The position numbers were made by a program, and so were the translations under genes. From Alviniconcha marisindica (lineage: Eukaryota; Mollusca; Gastropoda; Provannidae): DNA of 64,000 bases. This document shows positions 24,650 through 35,879 of this stretch, piece by piece; position 1 is the first letter of the stretch, and each line of letters begins with the position of its first letter. Location of the stretch: positions 1-64,000 of the forward strand of contig JABMCL010000049.1 of the NCBI GenBank assembly GCA_018857735.1, read 5' to 3'. Under the pieces are notes generated by a model that searched no databases, was not told the DNA's origin, and saw only the letters and a program-made list of their open reading frames with translations.

Positions 24650-24870
24650 GTGCTGTTATCCATCAGTTTTGCACAGAAGTTTGCACAGAATTCTGCAATA
24701 GGCACAAGAAGCAGAATTTTAACTGGATATGTGCAGGATTATTCTTTAAAAAATTCAATCACTGTCAGTGTGTTTAGTGTCGTGTTAGGTTGTACGTATT
24801 TTGTTCAAAACACTGTGTTTGCTGTACACAAGTTCCAAAAAGTGTTGGGGACTCCTGATGTATTATAGAA
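24650..24870 (+). mobile_element. Transposon remnant, inverted partner of 52.37-52.54 kb
   Basis: The order TTTGCACAGAATTCTGC, CTGTCAGTGTGTTTAGTGTC and AAGTTCCAAAAAGTGTT is repeated as the reverse complement of 52372-52540. There the terminus is CAGGGCTGCAAACAC; here the corresponding end is degraded (GGGGACTCCTG). No ORF of note. Confidence 0.65.
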
Positions 24871-24969
24871 GAAAACACATTGTAGCTGTTTTGTATTGTT
24901 ATTGCTTGCTGTCAAGGGTGCAAGTAATCACAGTGCGTCCCCACCCCCAGAAAGATGACTGGGTGATGG

Positions 24970-26112
24970 CAGGTCCCATTACAGTGACTGATTTCATTGC
25001 CTTTATCCAGTCACTGTGGCAGAACCCAGTACAGTGATTGGTTTCATTGCCTTTATGATTATCCAGTCACTGTGGCAGAACCCAGTACAGTGATTGGTTT
25101 CATTGCCTTTATGATTATCCAGTCACTGTGGCAGAACCCATTACAGTGATTGGTTTCATTGCCTTTATGATTATCCAGTCACTGTGGCAGAACCCATTAC
25201 AGTGACTGGTTTCATTGCCTTTATCCAGTCACTGTGGCAGAACCCATTACAGTGATTGGTTTCATTGCCTTTATCCAGTCACTGTGGCAGAACCCATTAC
25301 AGTGATTGGTTTCATTGCCTTTATGATTATCCAGTCACTGTGGCAGAACCCATTGCAGTGATTGGTTTCATTGCCTTTATGAGTATCCAGTCACTGTGGC
25401 AGAACCCATTACAGTGATTGGTTTCATTGCCTTTATGATTATCCAGTCACTGTGGCAGAACCCATTACAGTGACTGGTTTCATTGCCTTTATGATTATCC
25501 AGTCACTGTGGCAGAACCCATTACAGTGATTGGTTTCATTGCCTTTATGATTATCCAGTCACTGTGGCAGAACCCAGTACAGTGACTGGTTTCATTGCCT
25601 TTATGATTATCCAGTCACTGTGGCAGAACCCATTGCAGTGATTGGTTTCATTGCCTTTATCCAGTCACTGTGGCAGAACCCATTACAGTGACTGGTTTCA
25701 TTGCCTTTATCCAGTCACTGTGGCAGAACCCATTACAGTGACTGGTTTCATTGCCTTTATCCAGTCACTGTGGCAGAACCCAGTACAGTGACTGGTTTCA
25801 TTGCCTTTATCCAGTCACTGTGGCAGAACCCATTACAGTGATTTGGGTTTTATTGCCTTTATGATTATCCAGTCACTGTGGCAGAACCCATTACAGTGAT
25901 TGGTTTCATTGCCTTTATCCAGTCACTGTGGCAGAACCCATTACAGTGATTGGTTTCATTGCCTTTATCCAGTCACTGTGGCAAACCATTACAGTGATTG
26001 GTTTCATTGCCTTTATCCAGTCACTGTGGCAGAACCCATTACAGTGACTGGTTCATTGCCTTTATCCAGTCACTGTGGCAGAACCCATTACAGTGACTGG
26101 TTTCATTGCCTT
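24970..26112. repeat. 50/56-bp minisatellite, about 21 copies, in ABHD18 intron
   Basis: Units contain CCAGTCACTGTGGCAGAACC and CATTACAGTGATTGGTTTCA, then TTGCCTTTAT. The two length classes differ by presence or absence of GATTAT. It ends about 180 bases before the last ABHD18 exon. Confidence 0.97.
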
Positions 26113-26294
26113 CACCCAATCATTTTATGATAGACATTTTTGTGATTCTGCATAGAAGTACATAATTTATTGAACTGTTTCTGTCTCTTTTTACATGGGC
26201 CATGTTTTGGGGTTAAAAAAAAAACAACAGAAGGGAATTTGAGGGAGATTGTGATTTAAAAAAAATAATTAAGCAGCTGTTCTTTGTGTTTCAG

Positions 26295-26349
26295 GAAAGC
26301 CATTGCAGACTCATTCAGCCGACAGATCCAGCTGTACTATCAGAGTTGA
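26295..26349 (+). CDS. ABHD18: ABHD18, terminal coding exon
   Basis: The acceptor TTGTGTTTCAG ends at 26294. The first base completes the Arg codon split at 17346 (CG|G), then KAIADSFSRQIQLYYQS and TGA at 26347-26349. Human ABHD18 has FRQAIYDAF at the same place, so the junction FR-KAIADSF is the expected one. This shows the intended splice joins the first 149-bp unit's exon to this exon across an 8.9 kb intron that is mostly tandem repeat. The 3' UTR end was not located; a T-rich tract lies near 26606-26637. Confidence 0.9.
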
Positions 26350-26794
26350 CATGGAGACAGGAGGGTGGCTGGGTCAGATTACTCACGACTTTCTTTTGGG
26401 TGGGAAGGGATGGGGTAGGCTGTATAAGCAGATGTCTGATGTTTATTCATCACAGTTCAACCACAGCTGTGGTTCGTGGGCAGTGACTAGTGGCTTTGCC
26501 TGGTATTTCAGTCCCCTAAAGAGCCCTGAAGGGAAGCAGGGGATGTCTGATGCCACTCCCCTGTCTGGAATCACGGGGCTGTCATTTGATTTCCCTATCT
26601 TTTTTTTATCTTTTTTTTTTCTGCTTTTCTTTTTTTCAGAAAACTATTTTTTGTTAGGAGTTGGGCTTTTTTGTATGGCTCTTGTTGAGCAGCTAGGAGA
26701 TGATAGTTGGTAGGTGGTATGTGCAGCTTGCTGCCGTATGGCGCTGGTATTTGCCATTATGCAGTTATATAATTGTTTTATTTTTGTTGTTGTT
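26350..26794. other. Probable ABHD18 3' UTR and flank
   Basis: Sequence after the stop codon includes a pyrimidine/T-rich tract (26606-26637). No canonical AATAAA was seen close to the stop, so the polyadenylation site is not assigned. Confidence 0.4.
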
Positions 26795-27120
26795 TCAGTC
26801 CATTCCTTTAAAAAAAAAAATTGTCTTTAATATTGATGGATGGAATGGTCAGTGATACCAGCATGTCCTAGCCTTACGTGTTCTTTTAACAGGGGTAATA
26901 TTGAAGGGACTAACTCTGAAAATGTCTGTTTGATGTTTGTGTGTGTATGTTTTCTTTTCTGTTTGCATAGGGAATGTTTTTGTGGACTGACTTGAGAAAA
27001 GGTTTATGTATGACAAGAGTTTTGAGATGTGTATTTGCTTATGACAGAGTTTGGTTGTTCTGAGGTGACCTAGTGCGGTTGACAGGATGTTAAAACCCAG
27101 TTACTAACTAACTGGCTAAC
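26795..27120 (+). repeat. Dispersed repeat, family D, full-length-looking copy
   Basis: The uninterrupted copy: GGAATGGTCAGTGATACCAG, CATGTCCTAGCCTTACGTG, GAAGGGACTAACTCTG, TTGTGGACTGACTTGAG, TATTTGCTTATGACAGAGTT, ending CCAGTTACTAACTA. It is the reference for reading insertions in the 13 kb copy. Confidence 0.75.
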
Positions 27121-27173
27121 CCCACAAGTGCCATTTCAGAAACAGCTTGTCTTTAACAAGTGTGTCATGAGGT

Positions 27174-27350
27174 ATACCCTGTAGGGGACTGTGTGGCATC
27201 AGGTATAGGGGACTGTGTGGCATCAGGTACAGGGCACTGTGTGGCATCAGGTATAGGGGACTCTGTGGCATCAAGTATAGGGGACTGTGTGGCATCAGGT
27301 ATAGGGCACTGTGTGGCATCAGGTATAGGGGACTGTGTGGCATCAGTTAT
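27174..27350. repeat. 24-bp minisatellite, about 7 copies
   Basis: Core GGGGACTGTGTGGCATCAGG plus TATA. Being a multiple of three it opens short ORFs on both strands. The same unit resumes at 27866-28010. 27351-27865 between them is unique sequence with no gene seen. Confidence 0.95.
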
Positions 27351-27865
27351 TGGACAGTTCAGCGAAGGTGGTTTGTATGAGTGAATGGCCTTCATAATCT
27401 TTCATTCAAAGAGTTGGGAAAGGTCACAGCTGCCACTTCCAAGCCAGTTTCTGAGTAGGCATTGCTTAACTCTGTGTATAAGAGTGAACGTTGAACCTAG
27501 AATTGCAGAGCTGTACAAATGCCACTACTGTGGGAAAGGTGATGGAGGATGGGAAAAAAGTGTCTTTGCATCATTTTTTTTTACTGACCAGAAGATCATG
27601 AGTGCATTAAAGAATGCCTTTTTTTGGCATCCATTAGCATGTGCAACAAGTTCTTGCCTTTAAAGTTGGCACTGTAAAAAAATTAAATTCAATGTCACTG
27701 CCTTCCATTGTGAAGAAAGTATGCATGGGAAGTAAAAACAGCCAAGGGACCTAAGCAATGCCTGGTAAAAGTCAAGGGAGTTACCTGAACCACCCAATAA
27801 GGATTGCCCTGATATAACCGTAATGATTGACTGGGCATAAAACACCAAGTTATTTACTTACCCAA

Positions 27866-28015
27866 TGGGGACTGTGTGGCATCAGTTATAGGGACTGTGT
27901 GGCATTCATTGTAGAGGTCCATGTGGCATCAGTTATAGGGGACTGTGTGGCATCAGTTTAGGGGATTGTGTGACATCAGTTATAGCCGGGACTGTGGCAT
28001 CAGTTATCAGGGACA
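27866..28015. repeat. Degenerate continuation of the 24-bp minisatellite
   Basis: GGGACTGTGTGGCATCAGTT recurs with indels, clearly the same unit as at 27.2 kb but more decayed. About 515 bases of unrelated sequence separate the arrays. Confidence 0.85.
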
Positions 28016-28189
28016 GGTCTTCACTGGAGTTATGCTTGCACTGTTGTGCTGATGTGGCCCTCTACAGACAGTTAGACCAAAAGGATGAGATCACTGCCTA
28101 TCCTGTTGTGGAGTCTTGTTGTGCTGACAGTATTTGTATGGTGCTTATAGCCTGGGAATGCCTGCATCGCCTCTGACACAGTGCACCCA

Positions 28190-28575
28190 AACTGAAAGTC
28201 CAAGATTCTGTCTGTTGTGCGCCCCCTTGGACCGTCCAAGATTCCCTCTGTAGTGCACACAGATAGAAAGTCCAAGATTCCCTCTGTAGTTAGCCCCATG
28301 GACAGTCCAAGATTCCCTCTGTAGTTTGCCCCATGGACAGTCCAAGATTCCCTCTGTAGTGCACACAAATAGAAAGTCCAAGATTCCCTCTGTAGTTAGC
28401 CCCATGGAAAGTCCAAGATTTCCTCTGTAGTTAGCCCCATGGAAAGTCCAAGATTCCCTCTGTAGTTTGCCCCATGGACAGTCCAAGATTCCCTCTGTAG
28501 TTTGCCCCATGGAAAGTCCAAGATATCCTCTGCAGTGCACAGAAATGGAAAGTCCAAGATTCCCTCTGTGTTTAC
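28190..28575. repeat. 35-bp minisatellite, about 11 copies
   Basis: Units AAAGTCCAAGATTCCCTCTG then TAGTTAGCCCCATGG, alternating with versions carrying TGCACACAAATAG. Reverse-strand ORFs up to 160 codons are by-products. Confidence 0.95.
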
Positions 28576-29570
28576 GTATGCAGTGTGCATTTGCCACATT
28601 TTGTGGTGTGTCCTGTTCCTGCTCCAATCATGTAGATCCCAGCTGCACAGCTCATTTGGACTGTGTGGTTGGAAGGGGAAATAACCTACATGTCAAACAT
28701 GTTGCGGATTATATTGTGTGAAAAATGATGGCATGCACTGTTGAACAGATATGCCTTTTGTTTGCTTTCTTGTGAGAAGAGCTGGAATTGTTTTGTTCAT
28801 TTCCACCCTGAACCTTGCAATAGCCTGGCATTGGTGTACGCTGCTCAACTTTCCTGCCTGTTGTCGTCAGGCTGCAGCCTTTCTTATCAGTGACAGTCAA
28901 GTTGGTGATCCTTGGAACTTTTCCCACGTTTGCTGTGATTTCATGCTTTGACTTTGAGTATAATAACATCACATCTATGCAACTTACTTCTGTTGAAAGA
29001 AATGAATATTTAGTTGCATGTTGTTGTTTTTTATTATGATACGGGTGATGCAGCTCAAATTGTACAGGAAAGCAAAGTGTTTTCTGAATGTCTATGGTTA
29101 TATATTTTGCTTTGTGATGTTTTGTACTGATTTAAAAAAAATTAAAAAATTGGGGGGGGGGGGATATGTATACAGGATAGGTTTCTCAATGAGGAATATC
29201 TATCTGTAATAGTAAACTGTACCCATGTAGCTTCCTTATGACAACAGGCACTGAATGTTATCTGTGATTGTTTCACTTTTGCTGTGTGTGTTTTTTAATG
29301 ATTATTATGATTGACATATAAATCATGCCCAAATTGGTTCATGAAATCTCATGGTGTGCATACTGAGATGGTAGAGTTGTGTAGTAATTAGCTTGCCACA
29401 GCTTTGAACCCTGATCTGCTGCTGGGATGGGCAGAGGGTTAGCGAGCGATGAGTAGCGTGTGCAATATTTGGATATGATAGGCAGAACGGCATGGCACAG
29501 TGGAACAGGTTTCATGATCAGGGTAAAAATCATGCAAAAAGTGGTCTTTTAAGGCTGATGGCCCTTGTGC
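28576..29570. other. Unique sequence, no gene recognised
   Basis: AT-rich sequence with a short poly-G (about 29152-29162) and no splice-flanked protein-like ORF. Small ORFs (60-87 codons) show no recognisable motif. Confidence 0.5.
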
Positions 29571-29579
29571 AGAGGCACG

Positions 29580-30182
29580 GAGGAATGACTGGAACAGTTT
29601 GATTCTCTCACAGTGGTCATGACAGAGAGGAGGAATGACTGCAACAGTTTGATTCTCTCATAGTGGTCATGACAGAGGGGAGGAATGACTGCAACAGTTT
29701 GATTCTCTCACAGTGGTCATGACAGAGGGGAGGAATGACTGCAACAGTTTGATTCTCTCATAGTGGTCATGACAGAGGGGAGGAATGACTGCAACAGTTT
29801 GATTCTCTCATAGTGGTCATGACAGAGGGGAGGAATGACTGCAACAGTTTGATTCTCTCACAGTGGTCATGACAGAGGGGAGGAATGACTGGAACAGTTT
29901 GATTCTCTCACAGTGGTCATGACAGAGGGGAGGAATGACTGGAACAGTTTGATTCTCTCACAGTGGTCATGACAGAGGGGAGGAATGACTGGAACAGTTT
30001 GATTCTCTCACAGTGGTCATGACAGAGAGGAGGAATGACTGGAACAGTTTGATTCTCTCACAGTGGTCATGACAGAGAGGAGGAATGACTGGAACAGTTT
30101 GATTCTCTCACAGTGGTCATGACAGAGGGGAGGAATGACTGGAACAGTTTGATTCTCTCATAGTGGTCATGACAGAGGGGGG
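29580..30182. repeat. 50-bp minisatellite, 12 copies
   Basis: Units AGGAATGACTGGAACAGTTT then GATTCTCTCACAGTGGTCAT and GACAGAGGGG, exact 50-bp spacing, with a handful of variable sites (GGAAC/GCAAC, CACAG/CATAG, GGGG/GAGG). Confidence 0.98.
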
Positions 30183-31084
30183 TCTGTTGTAGGGGGTTCT
30201 GATGTCAAATGAGTGGCCTGTTCTGTGCAGAATTCTGCATTTTCCTTCTTTGCCTGAAGTCAGCACAGTTGATGTTTTTTCTTCTCTTTCTGCATAAGCG
30301 TGATGAACTGGGTTCACAAAGAGAGAAAGTAGCTGACTCAGCCAGGTGGTATCCTGAGGATTTTTCTTTCTTTCTTAAATTGAAAACCCCCCAATGTAGT
30401 CCTGTAGAATGGTTCTTCTTCTGACTTGCTCAGTAAACAAAGGGATGGTGGTTTACAGCTGTCAGGGCTGAGGTTAATGTGGGTGTTGTCCTTTGGGGAA
30501 GTAGGGGCTGCTGTGATTGAACTGTTGAACTGACAGGTTTCTTCGGTCCAAACTGCTTTTCTGACACACTGTGGCCACTGCAGCGCTCCAGACTGCAGAG
30601 GCATGATGCACGGGAGAGACTACTTTAGTGTGAGACTTGGCTGTAGTCTGAGACTTCCTACATCAGGACCATCACAGGCAGGCAGTCGTGATGCAGGGAG
30701 AGAGATCTGCCTCCAACAGTCAAGTCTGGGACTAAGCATCTGTCGTTTCAGCCTTGCAGCTAAAGCTATTTTTAGGTGGGGAGAACCACCGTTTATGTTT
30801 TGTTTACCACTGGGGTGGGGCGCCTTGATCCATTTCTTCAGCTTCATGATGGCATGGCGAAGAGATGAAAAAGCTGAAGTTTAGCGATGCAGAGTTTGCA
30901 GAACTGTTAGATCAGTTTTGTATGAGGTAACTATTTATGTACTTTTGCTGAAAGATGTGGGTTTTTTGGTTTTTTAATCGCATATGTCAACTTGCATGCC
31001 TTCAATGCAAGCAAACACATTTGGAAATCCCAGCAAAGTGAAAATGTTCAATTTGCTTGCATCAGCTTCATGTTGACTTGGACA
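30183..31084. other. Unique sequence, no gene recognised
   Basis: Slightly more GC-balanced sequence with ORFs of up to 93 codons, none recognisable. Nothing links them into a gene. Confidence 0.45.
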
Positions 31085-31290
31085 CTTAATCAATCAATCA
31101 GTCAGTCAATCAATGTTTTATTTTATGTCTGTTCACATCGAGGTGATATTAGACACACAAACACACACACACACAAACAAATCAGACATACACACACACA
31201 CAAAATGATACTAGATTACCTACAGGACTATAAGCAATTAATTTAACAGAGGGATTGATAATATCAGTATTATACAAAATATCTCTTGGA
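31085..31290 (-). mobile_element. LINE 3' end with tetranucleotide tail
   Basis: TGTTTTATTTTATGTCTGTT and TAATATCAGTATTATACAAA match the 3' end of the LINE remnant at 49.5 kb in the same orientation. Read on the minus strand it ends in (ATTG)n-like repeats (about 31088-31113 on +), typical of non-LTR elements with short tandem tails. A CA-rich stretch is embedded in it. Confidence 0.65.
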
Positions 31291-31303
31291 CACTTAAGTG
31301 CCT

Positions 31304-31307
<4 letters not shown>

Positions 31308-31336
<29 letters not shown>
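31308..31336. repeat. (AT)n microsatellite
   Basis: Uninterrupted AT dinucleotides directly upstream of the unrecognised ORF at 31348. Confidence 0.95.
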
Positions 31337-31341
<5 letters not shown>

Positions 31342-31347
31342 CACTGA

Positions 31348-31590
31348 AGAGGCATCAGTCGGTCACTTGTGTTACCTTCCAACTGGCCATACTTCATCAG
31401 CCCCTTGGCCTATCCCATTTCCAATACTGATCTTGCAGAACCAGTGGAAAATGAACCCTGTTGCTACGCCAAATACTCAATAGAGCGTTTAATGTGTCTG
31501 CCAGCTGATATATTTGATAGTGAGAAAAGCAAAACTTCTTGTCCCCTTAATTATCATGAAGTTACTAAGAAGGGTGTCAACAATCTCTAA
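31348..31590 (+). other. Unrecognised protein-like ORF fragment
   Basis: An open frame of 80 codons without an ATG near its start, ending at TAA (31588-31590). It contains NWPYFISPLAYPISNTDLAE then a segment with CCYAKYSIERLMCLPADIF. The residue mix (W, C, P, Y and charged residues) is less repetitive than other ORFs in this region, and no tandem repeat explains it. I do not recognise the family. It could be a terminal exon, a gene fragment or chance. Confidence 0.2.
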
Positions 31591-32036
31591 ACACTCAGTT
31601 TTGGTGTGGATTTCATGGATTCAGATAGATTGTGCACACCGCCATGACCATTTTGGTTTGGATTTAAGTCAGAGACTGCCCTCTTTAGAGCTAGAAAATC
31701 GCGGGCATTAAGTTTGGCCATTTAGTCCCAGTTCAATTCACATTAAAAAACTAATCATCCCACAAGGGGCAATTTTGTTGTGGTCATGGTGGGCTCATAA
31801 AATAATAATACATAAAGTTAAGAGAACAATACAACAAACACAACACCACCAACAAAAGAGTCTTACTTTAACCATAGATATAGTTATAAATATAGAACAA
31901 TTGTGACTTCATCATAAAATAGTAATGAAGTTAAGATCACATACTTGTAAAAGAATTATCACAAAAAAAGTATCACACAGCAATTAAAACAATATCACAC
32001 ACACACACACACAATATCACACACACACACACAACA

Positions 32037-32074
<38 letters not shown>

Positions 32075-32115
32075 CACACACACACACAATATCACACACA
32101 CACACACACACACAG
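31591..32115. repeat. AT-rich sequence, then interrupted (CA)n
   Basis: 31993-32115 consists of CA tracts separated by ATCAC or ATATCAC blocks, so the interruption itself repeats. The preceding sequence is AT-rich with no gene seen. Confidence 0.85.
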
Positions 32116-32229
32116 TCTCTGAGTTGCCATTGTCTCCGGCCATGCATTTCATGCTACCCTCTTTGGTCTCAGACTTTCACTATAGTCTTGGACATGCTGA
32201 TAGTCTCTTCCCATGCATCAGGCCCCAGG

Positions 32230-33440
32230 AGAAAACAGCTTCAGGCTGTGGGACAAACCTGCTACAGACTGGGACGATTGGTTACAGACTGTGGAACAAA
32301 ACAGGTGCAAACTGTGAGTCCAAACTGCTGCAGACAGCAAGACAAAACGACTGCAGGCTGTGCAACAAAACCTGCTACAGACTGTGGCACAAGACAGCTG
32401 CAGACTGTGAGACAAAACGACTGCAGGCTGTGCAACAAAATCTGCTACAGACTGTGGGACAAAACAGCTGCAGACTGCGAGACAAAACGGCGACAGACTG
32501 AGACAAAACTCTTACAGGCTGTAGGACAAAACTGCAACAGATTGAGACAAAATGGCTACAGATTGTGGGACAAAACAGCTGCAGACCGAGGGACAAAACT
32601 GCTGCAGAGTGAGACAAAACTGCTACAAACTGAAACAAAACAGCTACAGGCTGTAGGACAAAACTGCTACAGACTGGGGGACAAAACTGCTACAGACTGT
32701 GGACAAAACTGCTACAGACTGTGGACAAAACATCTCCAGGCTACTGTGGGACAAAACTGCTACAGACTGTGGACAAAACATCTCCAGGCTACTGTGGGAC
32801 AAAACTGCTACAGACTGTGGACAAAACATCTCCAGGCTACTGTGGGACAAAACTGCTACAGACTGTGGACAAAACATCTCCAGGCTACTGTGGGACAAAA
32901 CTGCTACAGACTGTGGACAAAACATCTCCAGGCTACTGTTGGACAAAACTGCTACAGACTGTGGACAAAACATCTCCAGGCTACTGTGGTACAAAACTGC
33001 TACAGACTGTGGACAAAACGTCTCCAGGCTACTGTGGGACAAAACTGCTACAGACTGGGGACAAAACATCTCCAGGCTACTGTGGGACAAAACTGCTACA
33101 GACTGGGGGACAAAACATCTCCAGGCTACTGTGGGACAAAACTGCTACAGACTGGGGGACAAAACTGCTACAGACTGGGGGACATTACTGCTCCAGACTT
33201 GGGGGACATTACTGCTCCAGACTTGGGGGACAAAACTGCTACAGACTGGGGGGACAAAACTGCTACAGACTGGGGGGACAAAACTGCTACAGACTGGGGG
33301 GACAAAACTGCTACAGACTGGGGGACAAAACAGCTCCAGGCTACTGTGGGACAAAACTGCCACAGGCTGTGGGACAAAACAGTACAGACTGTGGTGCAAA
33401 ACACTTAAAGACTTTGAGACGAAACTGCTGCAAACAAATG
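32230..33440. repeat. Hierarchical minisatellite: about 21-24-bp base unit, 48-bp higher-order unit
   Basis: The base phrase GACAAAACTGCTACAGACTG recurs throughout with variation. Between about 32700 and 33140 a higher-order unit (that phrase plus TGGACAAAACATCTCCAGGC and TACTGTG) repeats about nine times at 48-49 bases. On the right the array reverts to single units with GGGG. A 406-codon ORF (32188-33408) and several other-frame ORFs are consequences of the repeat. Confidence 0.95.
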
Positions 33441-34438
33441 AGTTTTTTAGCACCCAGTCCATTGTGCAGGTCACATCAGGACCAAACAGAGCAGAGAAAG
33501 AGTGGCTGGTGGCTGCCACTTTATCATAGTCATGCCATTCTGCTTAATACAGTTATACACCCTATCAGTCAAACTTAGTGTATCACCCAGAGCTGCTCCT
33601 TGTACAACTAATTTTATGACGAATTTTACAATGGACAAGTCAAAAACAAATAAATGCAACTTTGGCTAAGTTGCACACACCAGTTTGATGTTTTTTTAAT
33701 GTAGAAATTGAACTTCTGTTCTTGATCCTGCCAGCAGGGTGTTTTTCAGTACTATTTATATAGTGTTTTAAAAAAATAATGATATTAGTAGTAATAGGAA
33801 CCAATAGTAATATAAACTGGATAACTTGAAGAAAGACTAACGTTGCCAGCATGTTTGACTTAAGTGTATCCAGCTGTATTACAGTCTCTGTTATTAGTGA
33901 AACCATGATTAATAATTAACCTGTCACAGCTTAACCAAAAACTGAAGTCATTCAAAACAGTGAAAGAAAATCTATAATACAGAAGGTACAAACAGTAAAA
34001 TGAAATGAAGGTTAAGGTGATGACCATTTCTTCAAACTGAATGGACATCTTTGATTTTCATCAAAAGCATGCCAGTTTTGTGACTGTGTGTGTAAATTAT
34101 ATTTCTGTTCTTGATCCTGCCAGTTATTATTATTCAGTACCATTTCAATAGTAAAAAAACAAAAACAAAAAAATCATGTTTTGTGAAAAGAGTGATAAAG
34201 TATGTGATAGGAACCAATAGTGAAATAAACCAGTTGTAACCATCATGGCCAGTTTTATTGTGACTGATAGTACTCAGGTTTTATCAGTTAGATAGACGCA
34301 CAAGGACTTGTTTTGACAGTGTTTGACAGCTAGGCAAGAAAAGGGTATTGTGTCGATTGTTTAAACTACTGATGACAAATTAGTGATGGCTGTCAAAATA
34401 AAATTGATTGGCATTCCCACTATTTGAGAGCATCTCTC

Positions 34439-34440
<2 letters not shown>
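33441..34440. other. AT-rich unique sequence
   Basis: It contains a loose duplication: TTCTTGATCCTGCCAG occurs near 33718 and 34108, and AGGAACCAATAGT near 33796 and 34209, in the same order. So this is an old tandem duplication of about 400 bp. No gene. Confidence 0.55.
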
Positions 34441-34474
<34 letters not shown>

Positions 34475-34490
34475 TCTCTCTCTCTCTCTG
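34441..34490. repeat. (TG)n followed by (TC)n
   Basis: About 15 TG dinucleotides, then TCTCTCTCTCTCTC. A poly-C run follows at about 34788-34802. Confidence 0.95.
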
Positions 34491-34845
34491 TGAGAGGCAG
34501 ACAGGCAGTAAGTTCATTTGTCTATTTGTCTGTCTCTGACTTTGTGTGTCTGTCTTCTGTACAAAGTGGACAAGAGGCTTATGTTCACAATACAGACAGA
34601 TTTCTTGGCCCAGGTCAAATCAAAAGTGATACCCTACATAAGACTTCTGCACTAAAAACAGCATCACCCATGCATGTTCAGCAAAAGCCCATGATGGGAT
34701 ATCGCAGATGCTGAAACTGATCTCCCGTCCGTCAGTTTTGTCCCAGAGGTTCCCTCTTAAAAGGCTGGAGGTCAGACTGTAGCTCCTCCCCCCCCCCCCC
34801 CCAAACTAGAAGTGATTGAAGTCTGCTGGCGTTACACAATGCACA

Positions 34846-34998
34846 TCTGGAGGAGAATGCATGGAGCGGACTTTAAGCAGGTCGTATCACCCTGTGGGCA
34901 AGCGCTTTGCCGCCAAGGATGCATGCGACGCGCTAAGGGCACGGAAAAAGGTTATCGGCATCATGTGGGCCTACAACTTGAAATACTTTACGATGTGA
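34846..34998 (+). pseudogene. Possible peptide-GPCR fragment (ICL2-TM4 region)
   Basis: The frame reads ECMERTLSRSYHPVGKRF then AAKDACDALRARKKVIGIMW and AYNLKYFTM, followed by TGA (34996-34998). The order ER...HPV...C...RA.KK.I...WA...Y resembles the second intracellular loop and start of the fourth membrane helix in rhodopsin-class peptide receptors, with spacing off by one residue at two places. No flanking receptor exons were found and the acceptor side is weak. It may be an old fragment or a chance likeness. Confidence 0.25.
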
Positions 34999-35002
34999 CT
35001 TG

Positions 35003-35815
35003 ACCGGCGTGCGTGTGCTGAGCTGACCTACACATTTCCACCCGCAATATAAATCCAGACATTGAATAATAGAGACTGCTTAGTAGCCGGTAGCTCTTAC
35101 TGAAGGAATACTTGAAGCAACCACGTGGAGCGATGTCCGTTGAACGTTCACCCCCAAAGTTCCATCTGTGAACCATTTTCATAGCGAAGATGTTATGTGT
35201 GGTGATTGATTGTGCTGTAAAAGACACGAAAGAGACTTGATGGAAAGGCTACACCTTTCATCAGTATATCAAGTTGTTTTCTGTTCCATTTAAATCTGCA
35301 TTATTAATGATCATAGCTGTTTGAAAAATGATGTGTGAAGCATAGACCTATCACGCAGCGTGTTGAAGACTAAGTAACATTAAATCAGTCTGAAATGACT
35401 ACACTAACTATTGGTAACAGTTTTGTTGGAAAAATGCTGCTAAGTTAGTAAAAGTGCAACAAGCAACAGACTAGTCAATGGTCATTCCACTTTTCCAAGT
35501 AAAATTCTGTGCCCAATTTAGAAGTGTTACATTTGAATGTTACATTTGAGTTGTCTCTTAGTTAGCACTGGAATTTGTGTCCTCATCCTTACTGCTGTGA
35601 ATAGCCGCACGAGGTTTTTGTTGTTGTTTGTGTGTGCACACACGTGCATTCCATATCACCATCTCTTTCTCTCTCACCATCTCTCTCTCTCTCTGTCCAT
35701 CTCTGGTTGTGTTAGTGCACCCAGGCATGTGTCTGAGATATATATAACCGGCAATGAATTGCGCCAACTGGCTATGGCACTGATCAAGAAAAGTGGGAAC
35801 TCCATGTTTGCTGCT
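35003..35815. other. Unique sequence, no gene recognised
   Basis: AT-rich sequence with a CT-rich patch (about 35660-35700). The 135-codon ORF entering the CA tract has no recognisable motif. Confidence 0.45.
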
Positions 35816-35817
35816 GG

Positions 35818-35819
<2 letters not shown>

Positions 35820-35873
<54 letters not shown>
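35820..35873. repeat. (AC)n microsatellite
   Basis: About 27 uninterrupted dinucleotides. It creates Thr/His and Cys/Val ORF artefacts on the two strands. Confidence 0.98.
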
Positions 35874-35876
<3 letters not shown>

Positions 35877-35879
35877 TTG

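Noticed and set aside
32188..33578. ORF of 406 codons with NCYRLWTKHLQAT-like repeats
   Set aside because: All three forward frames give similar repeat ORFs across the minisatellite; an array artefact.
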